Assembly (NCBI RefSeq): GCF_001612905.1
Contig: NZ_BDBI01000031.1
Location: 118,972-182,971 of the forward strand
DNA: 64,000 nucleotides
Direction: 5' to 3'
From: Nocardia ignorata NBRC 108230
GTDB lineage: Bacteria > Actinomycetota > Actinomycetes > Mycobacteriales > Mycobacteriaceae
The notes under the pieces were generated by a model that made no database searches, had not been told where the DNA came from, and saw nothing but the letters and a program-made list of their open reading frames with translations. This document shows positions 41,358-49,520 of the stretch, piece after piece; the stretch's first letter is position 1, and each line of letters starts with the position of its first letter. The translations under genes were made by a program, and so were the position numbers.

Positions 41358-41691
41358 AGGCTCATTCCTGGCAGGTCTCGGTTCGGAACACCGAAGAAAC
41401 GGATTGATCCACCCCCTCGATTGTCCCTGTGAGAGCGGGAGAACCGAAGGCCGCAAAAATCTAGAACGATTGGTCGAAATACTGCCGCTGGGCACTCGCT
41501 GGCGACAGCCCGCCGAGGAAAGCGTGGGATCAACAACATGCCGAGATGTACCGGAATCCCTGCAACGACAACGTGAGAGCGGATGTCGATCCGGAAGGTC
41601 AGAGGGTTCGTGACCGCTCGGCTGTAACGACCAACCCCATCATCAACGAATGACCATTCGGTCGGGAAAGCTAACGAGCGGAGATGTTTTC
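41358..41691. other. Gene-free gap of lower GC
   Basis: About 330 bp, visibly poorer in GC than the genes around it. Neither strand has a reading frame with the codon habits of the window, and no clear inverted repeat was found. It must hold the promoters of the divergent GGCT-like and lipoprotein genes. Confidence 0.5.
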
Positions 41692-42390
41692 ATGCGTACT
41701 GTCCTCATGGTGGCAGCTGTTGTGGCATTGACCGGAGGGCTCACCGCTTGCGGCGCGGAGTCGGGTTCGAGCCTGCCGAGCACTACCACTCAGCACTCGG
41801 CCACCTATTCGTCGGACGCACCGAGCACTGCCCAGCCGTCCAGCGCACCTGATGCCGGTTCATCCGACGCGAGCTCACCGGGGGCGACTTCGCCTGGCGC
41901 GGGTTCGCCGGGCGCCGGTAACCCTGACACCGAGGCGCCGGATACCCCGAAACCGTCGACCGCCCCGGCCCCGGACAAGAACGGCTTCACCACGGTCGAC
42001 GCGGCCAAATACCTGCTCGACGGCGGCTACTACTTCCAATCACCCACCGGGAACATCATGTGCGGCATCCTCACCGCCGCCCCGTACGGTGTCGGCTGCC
42101 AGCTGGGCAAGGCGAATATCATCTCGCCGAAGCTGCCGAACTGCACCGACGCGCCCAACCGCAAGGTCGCCGCACACCTCTATCAGGGCAAGTCGGAGCT
42201 CCTGTGCACCAGCCAGGGCATCTTCGTCGGTATCCCGCAGGACGGCTCACCCGCCGGCGGCGCGGTCCTGAACTACGGCCAGTCCGTCACCGTCAACGGC
42301 TACACCTGCGACTCCTCATCGCAGGGCGTCCGCTGTATGGCCGACGGCCATGGTTTCGCGATCTCGGCCGACGACCAGCACGCCTTCTGA
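41692..42390 (+). CDS. Lipoprotein of unknown function, 232 aa
   Basis: A signal peptide with lipobox (LTGGLTACGAE) is followed by a long Ser/Thr/Pro/Ala/Gly linker (about residues 25-95) with repeated SPGA units, then a compact domain of about 130 residues with six cysteines (IMCGILTAAPYGVGCQL, LPNCTDAP, LLCTSQGIF, YTCDSSSQGVRCMADGHGF). The cysteines suggest three disulfides. The domain type recurs in secreted actinobacterial proteins of unknown role. ATG 41692 has GGAG upstream. Confidence 0.82.
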   Translation: MRTVLMVAAVVALTGGLTACGAESGSSLPSTTTQHSATYSSDAPSTAQPSSAPDAGSSDASSPGATSPGAGSPGAGNPDTEAPDTPKPSTAPAPDKNGFTTVDAAKYLLDGGYYFQSPTGNIMCGILTAAPYGVGCQLGKANIISPKLPNCTDAPNRKVAAHLYQGKSELLCTSQGIFVGIPQDGSPAGGAVLNYGQSVTVNGYTCDSSSQGVRCMADGHGFAISADDQHAF

Positions 42391-42398
42391 GCGCCGCG

Positions 42399-42500
42399 TT
42401 ACCTCGGGATGTGGATGCCCGCCGCGCGCAGCTTCGTCTCGACGAGGGCGCCGAGCACGCCTGCGGTGGAGGTGGGTTCGTGGCCGTGGTGGGCGATGAG
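42399..42500 (-). pseudogene. In-frame continuation of the MerR gene after an amber codon
   Basis: After the TAG at 42501-42503 the same frame stays open for 33 codons, to TAA at 42399-42401. Of these, 31 end in G or C, as in real genes of the window, and the peptide (LIAHHGHEPTSTAGVLGALV and on) looks like a normal domain end. It is probably the detached C-terminus of the regulator. Confidence 0.6.
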
Positions 42501-43172
42501 CTAGTAGCGGGTGGCCGCCTCGGTGCGGGCTTGCATACCGGTCACGATTCGCAGATGCGCCGGGTTGGCGAGGTAGTGCTCGATCATCTCGTTGGCGAGA
42601 TTCTCGATGCGGGGATCGTCGGGTGCCCAAGCCGCGGCCTCGACACCACGCCGCAGCAGGGCGACGAAGTTCGGGTCCTCGATGGCGTTCTCGACGTCGG
42701 TGAGGTAGTCGTCGAACCCGTCGGGGACCAAGGCCCGCGCCAGCACCCAGCCCTCCCTGGTCGCAGCGACCTCGGCCTCGGGAAAACCGAGGCTCGGCAT
42801 CCGTTCCAGCATCGCGACCGCGCGGTCGGGCAGCAGGGCTCGATTGCCGTCGCTGAGCCGGTGCAGCGTGTCGCGCCGGGCGGTGAGCTCCTCGATGCGC
42901 TCGGTGAGCTGACGTCCGACCTCGGCCAGGGCGGTGGCGAACTGGTCGGCGTCGGCGTCGAGCAAGGGTTCGATGTCGGCCAGCGGCACCCCGGCGGCGG
43001 CCAGCGTCCGCACCTGGACCAGCCGCAACAGTTCGGCCGAGCCGTACCGCCGGTACCCGGCGCTGTCCCGTTTGGGCTCGGTGACCAGGCCGAGCTTGTG
43101 ATAGTGCCGCACCGTCTTCACCGTGACACCGACGAACGCCGCCGCCTGCCCGATCGTCACCCCGTTCCGCAT
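42501..43172 (-). CDS. MerR family transcriptional regulator, apparently cut short by an amber codon
   Basis: A 223-residue product. The N-terminal winged HTH is typical (TIGQAAAFVGVTVKTVRHYHK, then YRRYGSAELLRLVQVRTLAAAG), with a coiled-coil dimer helix at about residues 75-115 and an effector domain behind. The reading frame continues for 33 good codons after the TAG, so the original protein was probably 257 residues. It starts 4 bp after the serine hydrolase gene on the same strand; that gene's upstream region holds a MerR-type dyad. ATG 43172 lacks a clear ribosome site, consistent with translational coupling. Confidence 0.85.
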   Translation of the reverse strand: MRNGVTIGQAAAFVGVTVKTVRHYHKLGLVTEPKRDSAGYRRYGSAELLRLVQVRTLAAAGVPLADIEPLLDADADQFATALAEVGRQLTERIEELTARRDTLHRLSDGNRALLPDRAVAMLERMPSLGFPEAEVAATREGWVLARALVPDGFDDYLTDVENAIEDPNFVALLRRGVEAAAWAPDDPRIENLANEMIEHYLANPAHLRIVTGMQARTEAATRY

Positions 43173-43176
43173 GCGC

Positions 43177-44316
43177 TCAGCTTGCCTTGTCCGACAGAGC
43201 GTTTCCCGGTTCACCGCCGAACACCGCGTCGACCAGCGTCTTCTGCGTGACCTGGAAGACCGGCGCCAGTGTCATCTCCGCGTCGTCGACGAAGGTCAGG
43301 TACGCGGTCATGGTCACGCTCGCGTCGGGGGTGCTGTACATCAGTGTCGCGTAACCGGCGATCCCGCCGTTGTGGGTGATCAAGGTGGCGCCGCCCTCGG
43401 TTTCCTGCACGAACACCCCGAGCCCGTAGGGCATGCCGGGGATCCCGGTGTCGTGGGTGCGCAGCATCTCGGCCAGCAGCGGTTCGGGCAGCAGCGTGCC
43501 GTCGAGCAGGGCGCGGATGAAGGTGTGCAGGTCGGCGGTGGTCGAGATCATGTCGCCGCCGGTGCAGACCCAGGACGGGTTGTGCAGGGTGACGTCGACG
43601 GTGTGCTGCTCGCCGCCGTCGCTGTAGCGGTAGTAGGCGTGCGGGTGCGGTTCGGGCAGATCCGTCGAGGCGCCGGGCAGCACGGTGTCGGTCATGCCGA
43701 GCGGGCCGAAGATCAGGCGCTGCGCCTCCTCGGCGAGCGAGCGGCCGGTGACCTGCTCGACCAGCAACCGGGCGATGATGTAGTTGGTGTTCGAATAGCT
43801 CCAGCCGGTCCCCGGCTCGAATCGCGCAGGCTTCGAGAGGGCGAGGTTCGCCAGGTCCTCCGGTCGGTAGGTCTCGAACCGCTTGTCGACCCACTCCTTG
43901 CCCGCGATGGTGGAGGGCACGCCGGGCACGATGGTGCCGTCCTCGTACAGCTCGCCGGTGATATTGAAGATTCCGCTGGTGTGCTGCAACAGCATTCGGA
44001 CGGTGACCCGTTCGTCGAGTGCGTAGTCGGGCAGGTAGCCGATCGCCGGTGCGTCCAGCTCGATCCGGCCCTCGGCGACCAGCCGAAGCACGATGGCGGC
44101 GGTGAAAGTCTTGGTGTTGCTGCCGATTCGGACGTGACCGTCGACGGGCGGCGGTGTGGTGGCGCCGAGTTCGCTCACCCCGGCGCTGCCCACCCACTCG
44201 CCGTGGCGGTCGTGCACCCGCAGTGACGCACCGACGAAACCGTTGTCGACGATGCGCTCGATGAGTTCCTGGAGTTCCGGACGGTCCTGAGTGGCTGGGG
44301 TGTTCGTGTTCGACAT
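43177..44316 (-). CDS. Serine hydrolase, class C beta-lactamase/D-aminopeptidase family
   Basis: A 379-residue penicillin-binding-protein-like hydrolase. The nucleophile is in SNTK (SxxK, IGSNTKTFTAAIV), the second motif is YSNTN (YxN), and THNGG near the C-terminus (HNGGIAGY) stands in for KTG. No signal peptide is present, so it is probably an intracellular esterase, peptidase or beta-lactamase-like enzyme rather than a secreted lactamase. ATG 44316 has AGGAGCG upstream. The MerR gene follows within 4 bp. Confidence 0.9.
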   Translation of the reverse strand: MSNTNTPATQDRPELQELIERIVDNGFVGASLRVHDRHGEWVGSAGVSELGATTPPPVDGHVRIGSNTKTFTAAIVLRLVAEGRIELDAPAIGYLPDYALDERVTVRMLLQHTSGIFNITGELYEDGTIVPGVPSTIAGKEWVDKRFETYRPEDLANLALSKPARFEPGTGWSYSNTNYIIARLLVEQVTGRSLAEEAQRLIFGPLGMTDTVLPGASTDLPEPHPHAYYRYSDGGEQHTVDVTLHNPSWVCTGGDMISTTADLHTFIRALLDGTLLPEPLLAEMLRTHDTGIPGMPYGLGVFVQETEGGATLITHNGGIAGYATLMYSTPDASVTMTAYLTFVDDAEMTLAPVFQVTQKTLVDAVFGGEPGNALSDKAS

Positions 44317-44357
44317 GGTGATCGCTCCTGTTCGCGTGATCGGCTTTCCGCCGCTGC

Positions 44358-44385
44358 GACCAAGGCTCCACCCTGACCTTGGGTC
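44358..44385. promoter_or_regulatory. MerR-type operator upstream of the serine hydrolase
   Basis: The dyad GACCAAGG (44358-44365) and CCTTGGGTC (44377-44385) overlaps a TTGACC hexamer on the minus strand, as in promoters bent by MerR proteins. It lies about 42 bp upstream of the hydrolase start. Control by the downstream MerR protein is inferred. Confidence 0.65.
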
Positions 44386-44411
44386 AACCGCAAGAGTGAT
44401 CTGGATCACCG

Positions 44412-44450
44412 AAAGAGCGGGGCGGCAAGGTAACTGCCGCCCCGCTCTTT
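44412..44450. terminator. Terminator after the copper ATPase gene
   Basis: A 16-bp perfect stem, AAAGAGCGGGGCGGCA (44412-44427) with its complement (44435-44450), and a 7-nt loop. The stem ends in AAA/TTT, so it can stop transcription from either side. Confidence 0.9.
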
Positions 44451-44457
44451 CCGCGCG

Positions 44458-46707
44458 CTACTGCGCGGTCGACTTGAACCGACGCAACCGCAGGCTGTTG
44501 CTCACCACGAAGACCGAGCTGAACGCCATCGCGGCACCGGCAAGCATCGGGTTGAGCAGGCCCGCCATGGCCAGCGGGATCGCGGCAACGTTGTAGGCGA
44601 AAGCCCAGAACAGGTTGCCCTTGATGGTGGCAAGGGTGCGGCGCGAGAGGCGGATCGCGTCGGCCGCGGCCCGCAGGTCACCACGCACCAGGGTGAGGTC
44701 GGCGGCCTCGATGGCCACGTCGGTTCCCGTGCCCATCGACAGGCCGAGATCGGCCTGAGCCAGGGCGGGTGCGTCGTTCACGCCGTCACCGACCATGGCG
44801 ACGACCTTGCCCTCGGCCTGCAACCGCTTGACCGTTTCCACCTTGTCCTGCGGCAGCACCTCGGCGATCACCTGTTCGATGCCCACCTCGGCGGCGATGG
44901 CGTTCGCCGCGCGGGCGTTGTCGCCGGTGAGCAGGATCGGGGTGAGGCCGAGCCGGCGGAACTGCGAGATGGCCTGTGCGGAGGTCGGTTTCACCGCGTC
45001 GGCGACCACGAGCACGCCGCGTGCCTTGCCGTCCCAGCCGATCGCCACGGCGGTCTTACCCGTCGATTCCGCGTCGGCCATGGCGGCGGCGAGGTCGTCA
45101 CCGAGGGGCTGCGACCAGTCGGCCAGCAGTCGGGCCCGGCCCACGATCACGGCGTGACCGTCGACGACACCCTGCACGCCGAGACCCTCGATATTGGCGA
45201 AACCCTCCACCTGGGGCAGCGTTCCGGCATCGCGTGCGGCCTTGGCGATCGCCTGGGCGATCGGGTGCTCCGAGGAATCCTCCAGCGCACCGGCCAGTTC
45301 CAGCACGCGGGCCTTGTCCTCACCCTCGGCGGGGATCACGTCGAGCAGGGTCATCTTGCCGGTGGTGACGGTGCCGGTCTTGTCCAGCACGATGGTGTCG
45401 ACCTTGCGGGTCGATTCCAGCATCTCGGGGCCCTTGATGAGGATGCCGAGCTGCGCGCCGCGTCCGGTGCCGACCATCAGTGCGGTCGGGGTGGCCAGGC
45501 CGAGGGCGCACGGGCAGGCGATGATGAGCACCGCGACTCCGGCGGTGAAGGCGGCGGCGATGGAACCGCCGGTGCCCAGCCAGAACCCGAGGGTGGCGAC
45601 GGCCAGCGCGATGACGATCGGGACGAAGATGCCCGAGATCTTGTCGGCCAGGCGCTGGGCCTGCGCCTTGCCGGTCTGGGCGTCCTCGACCATCTGCGCC
45701 ATCTGGGCGAGCTGGGTGTCGGAGCCGATTCTGGTGGCGCGCACCAGGAGTCGTCCACCGACGTTCACGGTCGCACCGGTGACGGTGTCGTCCACGCCGA
45801 CCTCCACCGGCACCGATTCGCCGGTGAGCATGGAGGCGTCGACGGCCGAGGAACCCTCGGTCACCACACCATCGGTGGCGATCTTCTCACCGGGGCGGAC
45901 GACGAACACGTCACCGACGGCCAACTGCTCCACCGGGATTCGTGTCTCCACACCGCCCCGCACCACGGCCACGTCCTTGGCGCCCAGCTCGAGCAGCGCC
46001 TTCAGCGCGGCACCGGCGCGGCGCTTGGACCTGGCCTCGAAGTAGCGTCCGGCCAGGATGAACGTGGTGACGCCCGCGGCGGCCTCGAGGTAGATGCTGC
46101 CGGTGCCGTCCATCCGGGCGATGGTGAATTCGAACGGGTGCGTCATACCCGGTGTGCCCGCGGTGCCCCAGAACAGTGCGTACAGCGACCATCCGAACGC
46201 GGCGAGCGTGCCCATCGACACCAGGGTGTCCATGGTCGCGGTGCCGTGCTTGAGGTTGGTCCAGGCCGCCTTGTGGAACGGCAGCGCGCCCCAGATCACG
46301 ACCGGCGCGGCCAGGGTGAGCGAGAGCCACTGCCAGTTGGTGAACTGCAGAGCGGGGATCATCGCCATCGCGATCACCGGGACGGTGAGCACCAGCGACA
46401 CCAGCAGGCGGGTGCGCAGCGATGCGGTCGGGTCGTCCTCGGTGGGCGCGTCGGTGGTCTCGGGCTGCTTCGGGGCGGGCAGTGCCGCGGTGTAGCCGGC
46501 CTGCTCGACGGTGGCGATGAGGTCCTCGGGGGACACGTCACCGGTGACATCCACGCGCGCCTTCTCGGTGGCGTAGTTGACGGTCGCGGTGACGCCATCG
46601 AGCTTGTTGAGCTTCTTCTCGATGCGGTTCGCGCAGGAAGCGCAGGTCATGCCACCGATCACCAGTTCTACCTGGCCGGTGCCCGGTGGGTGTGTCACGG
46701 CGGTCAT
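44458..46707 (-). CDS. copA: Copper-exporting P1B-type ATPase
   Basis: A 749-residue heavy-metal ATPase that pumps Cu+ out of the cytoplasm. The N-terminal HMA domain has GGMTCASC (Cys22, Cys25). The actuator loop has TGES (residues 295-298), the transmembrane metal site is CPC (398-400), the phosphorylated Asp is in DKTGTVT (442 on), and the hinge is GDGVNDAPALAQADLG. CPC plus the Cu-binding neighbours point to Cu+ (CtpV/CopA). A secreted His-rich protein and CopZ precede it on the same strand, all behind a CsoR-type box. Confidence 0.95.
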   Translation of the reverse strand: MTAVTHPPGTGQVELVIGGMTCASCANRIEKKLNKLDGVTATVNYATEKARVDVTGDVSPEDLIATVEQAGYTAALPAPKQPETTDAPTEDDPTASLRTRLLVSLVLTVPVIAMAMIPALQFTNWQWLSLTLAAPVVIWGALPFHKAAWTNLKHGTATMDTLVSMGTLAAFGWSLYALFWGTAGTPGMTHPFEFTIARMDGTGSIYLEAAAGVTTFILAGRYFEARSKRRAGAALKALLELGAKDVAVVRGGVETRIPVEQLAVGDVFVVRPGEKIATDGVVTEGSSAVDASMLTGESVPVEVGVDDTVTGATVNVGGRLLVRATRIGSDTQLAQMAQMVEDAQTGKAQAQRLADKISGIFVPIVIALAVATLGFWLGTGGSIAAAFTAGVAVLIIACPCALGLATPTALMVGTGRGAQLGILIKGPEMLESTRKVDTIVLDKTGTVTTGKMTLLDVIPAEGEDKARVLELAGALEDSSEHPIAQAIAKAARDAGTLPQVEGFANIEGLGVQGVVDGHAVIVGRARLLADWSQPLGDDLAAAMADAESTGKTAVAIGWDGKARGVLVVADAVKPTSAQAISQFRRLGLTPILLTGDNARAANAIAAEVGIEQVIAEVLPQDKVETVKRLQAEGKVVAMVGDGVNDAPALAQADLGLSMGTGTDVAIEAADLTLVRGDLRAAADAIRLSRRTLATIKGNLFWAFAYNVAAIPLAMAGLLNPMLAGAAMAFSSVFVVSNSLRLRRFKSTAQ

Positions 46708-46763
46708 GGGATGCTCCGATCGTTTCCTGATATCGATTCTTGCTGAAGGTTTGCGGGTGGTGC

Positions 46764-47693
46764 TCAGTGGCCGTGGCTGGGGGTGCCGTGGTCGGCCGGT
46801 GCGCTGGTCGGTGCGGGAGTGCTCGCATCCGACTGGGCGACGCGCAGGGTGAACTCGGCGGTGCGGACCACGCCCTGGTGCTGGAAGTCGAGGAACAGGC
46901 GGTAGTCGCCCGCGCTCGGTGCGTTCACCACGAAGTCGATGCCGGGACCGGCCGGTGTCACGCCGTCGCCGGGCGTGCCTTCGGGGTGAACGTGCAGGTA
47001 GGCGAGGTCGGCGGCGCGCAGGGCGACCAGGTGACCGTAGGCGCCGAGGTAGGGCTGCAGGTCGGTGACCGGCGTGCCGTCGCGGCTCACCGACAGCGTG
47101 ACCTTCGAGGACTGGCCCGGAGCCACGGTTCCGTTCAGCGCGACGGTGTACTCGCCGACCTTGGCGGTGGCCGCCGGTGCGGGCAGCGCCTGGACGTCGT
47201 AGTTGCCCGCCACGCGCAGGTCGGCACCGAGGGTCAGGTTCGACCCGCCCGCCGGGGTGAAGTCGGCGAACACCCGGTAGTCACCCGCCCGGCTCAGGTT
47301 CAGCGGCACCGACCAGGTGCCCGCGGCGTCGAGCACCGGGTGGACGTGCTGGAAGGCGGCCATGTCGCGGCGGACCACGATCAGGTGCAGGTCTTTGTCG
47401 TGGCTGGTCTGGTACTCGGTGAGCGGTGCGCCGCTCGCGTCGAGGATGCGGAACGAGACGGGCGTCTGTGCCGCGCTCTTCACGACCGTTGTGTCGAGCG
47501 CCAGCGTGTAGCCCTGGTCGGTGACCAGCAGGCCACCGGGCAGGTCGTCGGCCGGTGCCGCCGCCGAGTGCTCGCCGTGCCCGGCCGGAGCCTGGGTGGG
47601 CTCCGGACCGACCAGGGCGCCGACACCCAGAGCGATCCCGAAGACCGCCGCGAGGCCGAGGGTGAATCCGGCGAACTTGCCTGTTGCGTTCAT
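46764..47693 (-). CDS. Secreted or membrane-anchored His-rich protein of the copper operon
   Basis: A 309-residue protein. The N-terminal hydrophobic segment (FTLGLAAVFGIALGVGALVG) acts as signal or anchor, followed by AGHGEHSAAAP. Two beta-sandwich-like domains carry HLIVVRRDMAAFQHVHP and HLVALRAADLAYLHVHPEG, twin H-x-H motifs with Met that suit copper binding. The end is PADHGTPSHGH. Such proteins are common beside copper ATPases in actinobacteria. A role in binding or passing on exported copper is inferred. Confidence 0.82.
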   Translation of the reverse strand: MNATGKFAGFTLGLAAVFGIALGVGALVGPEPTQAPAGHGEHSAAAPADDLPGGLLVTDQGYTLALDTTVVKSAAQTPVSFRILDASGAPLTEYQTSHDKDLHLIVVRRDMAAFQHVHPVLDAAGTWSVPLNLSRAGDYRVFADFTPAGGSNLTLGADLRVAGNYDVQALPAPAATAKVGEYTVALNGTVAPGQSSKVTLSVSRDGTPVTDLQPYLGAYGHLVALRAADLAYLHVHPEGTPGDGVTPAGPGIDFVVNAPSAGDYRLFLDFQHQGVVRTAEFTLRVAQSDASTPAPTSAPADHGTPSHGH

Positions 47694-47713
47694 CGGGATG
47701 CTCCGTTTCGGTT

Positions 47714-47914
47714 TCAGTCTGCGAGCTGGAAGCCGGCGGCGGTGACGGCGTCGGCGAGGGTGGTGCGGTCGGGGGCGGCGCCTTCGATGGTCACCGAGCC
47801 TGCGGCCAGGTCGACCTCGACGCCGGTGACGCCGGGCAGGGCGCCGACCTTGTCGCGCACCTTGTTGGTGCAGCAGCCGCAGGTCATGCCGGTGACGGTC
47901 ACGGTGGTGCTCAT
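47714..47914 (-). CDS. copZ: Copper chaperone CopZ-like (HMA domain)
   Basis: A 66-residue single HMA domain. The metal motif is MTCGCC (MxCxxC) at residues 9-14, in a beta-alpha-beta-beta-alpha-beta order. It would carry Cu+ to the ATPase. ATG 47914 follows GAGGAGA with normal spacing. It is the first gene of the copper operon. Confidence 0.93.
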   Translation of the reverse strand: MSTTVTVTGMTCGCCTNKVRDKVGALPGVTGVEVDLAAGSVTIEGAAPDRTTLADAVTAAGFQLAD

Positions 47915-47945
47915 GATGTTCTCCTCTGTCGTCGTCATAGTTACC

Positions 47946-47962
47946 ATACCCCCCTAGGGTAA
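47946..47962. promoter_or_regulatory. CsoR-type copper operator upstream of copZ
   Basis: ATACCCCCCTAGGGTAA, a GC-cored dyad flanked by AT-rich ends, of the form bound by CsoR repressors. It lies about 32 bp before the copZ start and 5 bp after the MFS stop. Confidence 0.8.
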
Positions 47963-47966
47963 GCTG

Positions 47967-49382
47967 TCAAACCTGGGCGGGGGTCTTGTCCTCGGCGGGG
48001 CTGCGCAGGGTCGCCGCCGCGATGCCCGCGCCGACGAGAGCCAGCAGGCCCGCGCCGAGGAAGGCGGCGGAGTAGCCGTCGGTGAGTGCCGTCGGATCGC
48101 TCAGTTCACCCGCGCCGAACGCGGCCGCCACCGCCGTCATCGCGGCCAGGCCGAGCGCCGAACCCACCTGGTAGCTGACATTGACGATGCCCGAGGCGAG
48201 CCCGCCCTCCTCCGGTCGCGCCGCCGAGATAGCGGTGCCGAGCGAGGGGATGAACGCCAGCGACATACCGCCCGCGGCCACCAGCGAGGCCGGCAGCACG
48301 TCGACCCAGAAATTGCCGGTGGGGCGAACCAGCGACATGATGCCCAGGCCGAGACCGAGCACCACCAGGCCGGTCACGATCATCGGCTTGGCGCCGAACC
48401 GCTGCATCGCCTTCGGGGCGAGCACGACCATGCCGAGCATGATGAGCGTCGTCATCGGCAGCAGCGCCGCGCCCGAGGGGAACGCGCTGTAGCCGAGTAC
48501 CTGCTGCAGGTACAGGTTGAGGAAGAACCACATCGGCACCCACGCGGCGGCCAGCGCGAACTGGGCGAAGTTGGCGGCGGCCAGGTTCGGTGCGCGGAAG
48601 ATGCTCAGCCGCATCAGCGGTTCCGAGCGGCGCGACTGGATGGCGACGAAGCCGGCGAGCAAGGCGGCGGCCACGGCGAGCACACCCCAGGTCTGCCCGG
48701 ATGCCCAGCCGACCTCCGGCGCCTGCACGATGGCGTACACGGCCGCGGCCAGACCGGCTGTCACAGTGACGGATCCGGCGAGGTCGATGGATCCCTTACG
48801 GGCGGGCGCGGCGGGCATCAACAGCGGAACCGCGATCAGCGCGAGCACGGCGATCGGGATGTTGATGTAGAAAACCCAAGGCCAGCTCACATATTCGGTG
48901 ATGACGCCACCCAGGAACACGCCCGCCGTACCGCCTGCCGGCGCAGCCGCGCCGTACACCGCGAGTGCCTTGGTGAGTTCCTGTGGCGTACCGCCGAACA
49001 ACATCATCAGCAGCGTGAGCGCCGACGGTGCGATCAGCGCCGAACCGGCTCCCTGGATCGCGCGACCGGCCAGCTCGACGCCGACCGAGCCCGCGGCACC
49101 GGCGATCACCGAACCGACGGCCAGCACCAGCCAGCCGGCCCCGAACACCCTGCGGGCGCCGAACAGGTCCGACAGCCGTCCGCCGAGCAGGAGCAGACCG
49201 CCGAAGGCGATCACGTAGGCATTGAAGACCCAGGTGAGATTTCCGGGGGTGAAGCCGAGTTCGGCCTGCATCTTGGGCAGCGCGATCCCGATGATCGAGG
49301 TGTCCATGATGACCATGAATTGCGCGGCGGCGATCACTGCCAGCGCCCACCATCTGCGGGTGGATTGCGATTGCGTAGTCAC
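47967..49382 (-). CDS. MFS transporter, DHA2 (14-segment) family
   Basis: A 471-residue drug/H+ antiporter type protein. Helix 1 reads QFMVIMDTSIIGIALP (the D-x-x motif of DHA2), with GGRLSDLFGARR in loop 2-3 and a motif C-like GGTAGVFLGGVITEY. The copper-type operator upstream suggests that it is switched on by copper, unusual for this family, and that it may export a copper-related or toxic compound. Confidence 0.9.
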   Translation of the reverse strand: MTTQSQSTRRWWALAVIAAAQFMVIMDTSIIGIALPKMQAELGFTPGNLTWVFNAYVIAFGGLLLLGGRLSDLFGARRVFGAGWLVLAVGSVIAGAAGSVGVELAGRAIQGAGSALIAPSALTLLMMLFGGTPQELTKALAVYGAAAPAGGTAGVFLGGVITEYVSWPWVFYINIPIAVLALIAVPLLMPAAPARKGSIDLAGSVTVTAGLAAAVYAIVQAPEVGWASGQTWGVLAVAAALLAGFVAIQSRRSEPLMRLSIFRAPNLAAANFAQFALAAAWVPMWFFLNLYLQQVLGYSAFPSGAALLPMTTLIMLGMVVLAPKAMQRFGAKPMIVTGLVVLGLGLGIMSLVRPTGNFWVDVLPASLVAAGGMSLAFIPSLGTAISAARPEEGGLASGIVNVSYQVGSALGLAAMTAVAAAFGAGELSDPTALTDGYSAAFLGAGLLALVGAGIAAATLRSPAEDKTPAQV

Positions 49383-49425
49383 GACTTTCGTCCTTTCGAG
49401 CGGAGTGCGTCTCGTGGACGATACC

Positions 49426-49442
49426 TTACCCCCCTAGGGTAT
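49426..49442. promoter_or_regulatory. CsoR-type copper operator upstream of the MFS gene
   Basis: TTACCCCCCTAGGGTAT, nearly the same dyad as that upstream of copZ. It lies about 43 bp before the MFS start codon. Confidence 0.8.
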
Positions 49443-49520
49443 GAATGTGTCAAGAGTGGATTCGCTCGAACGGAGAACGCCCGGCTCGCGGGGTGCGAGC
49501 CGGGCGTCAGGGACGGAGGG

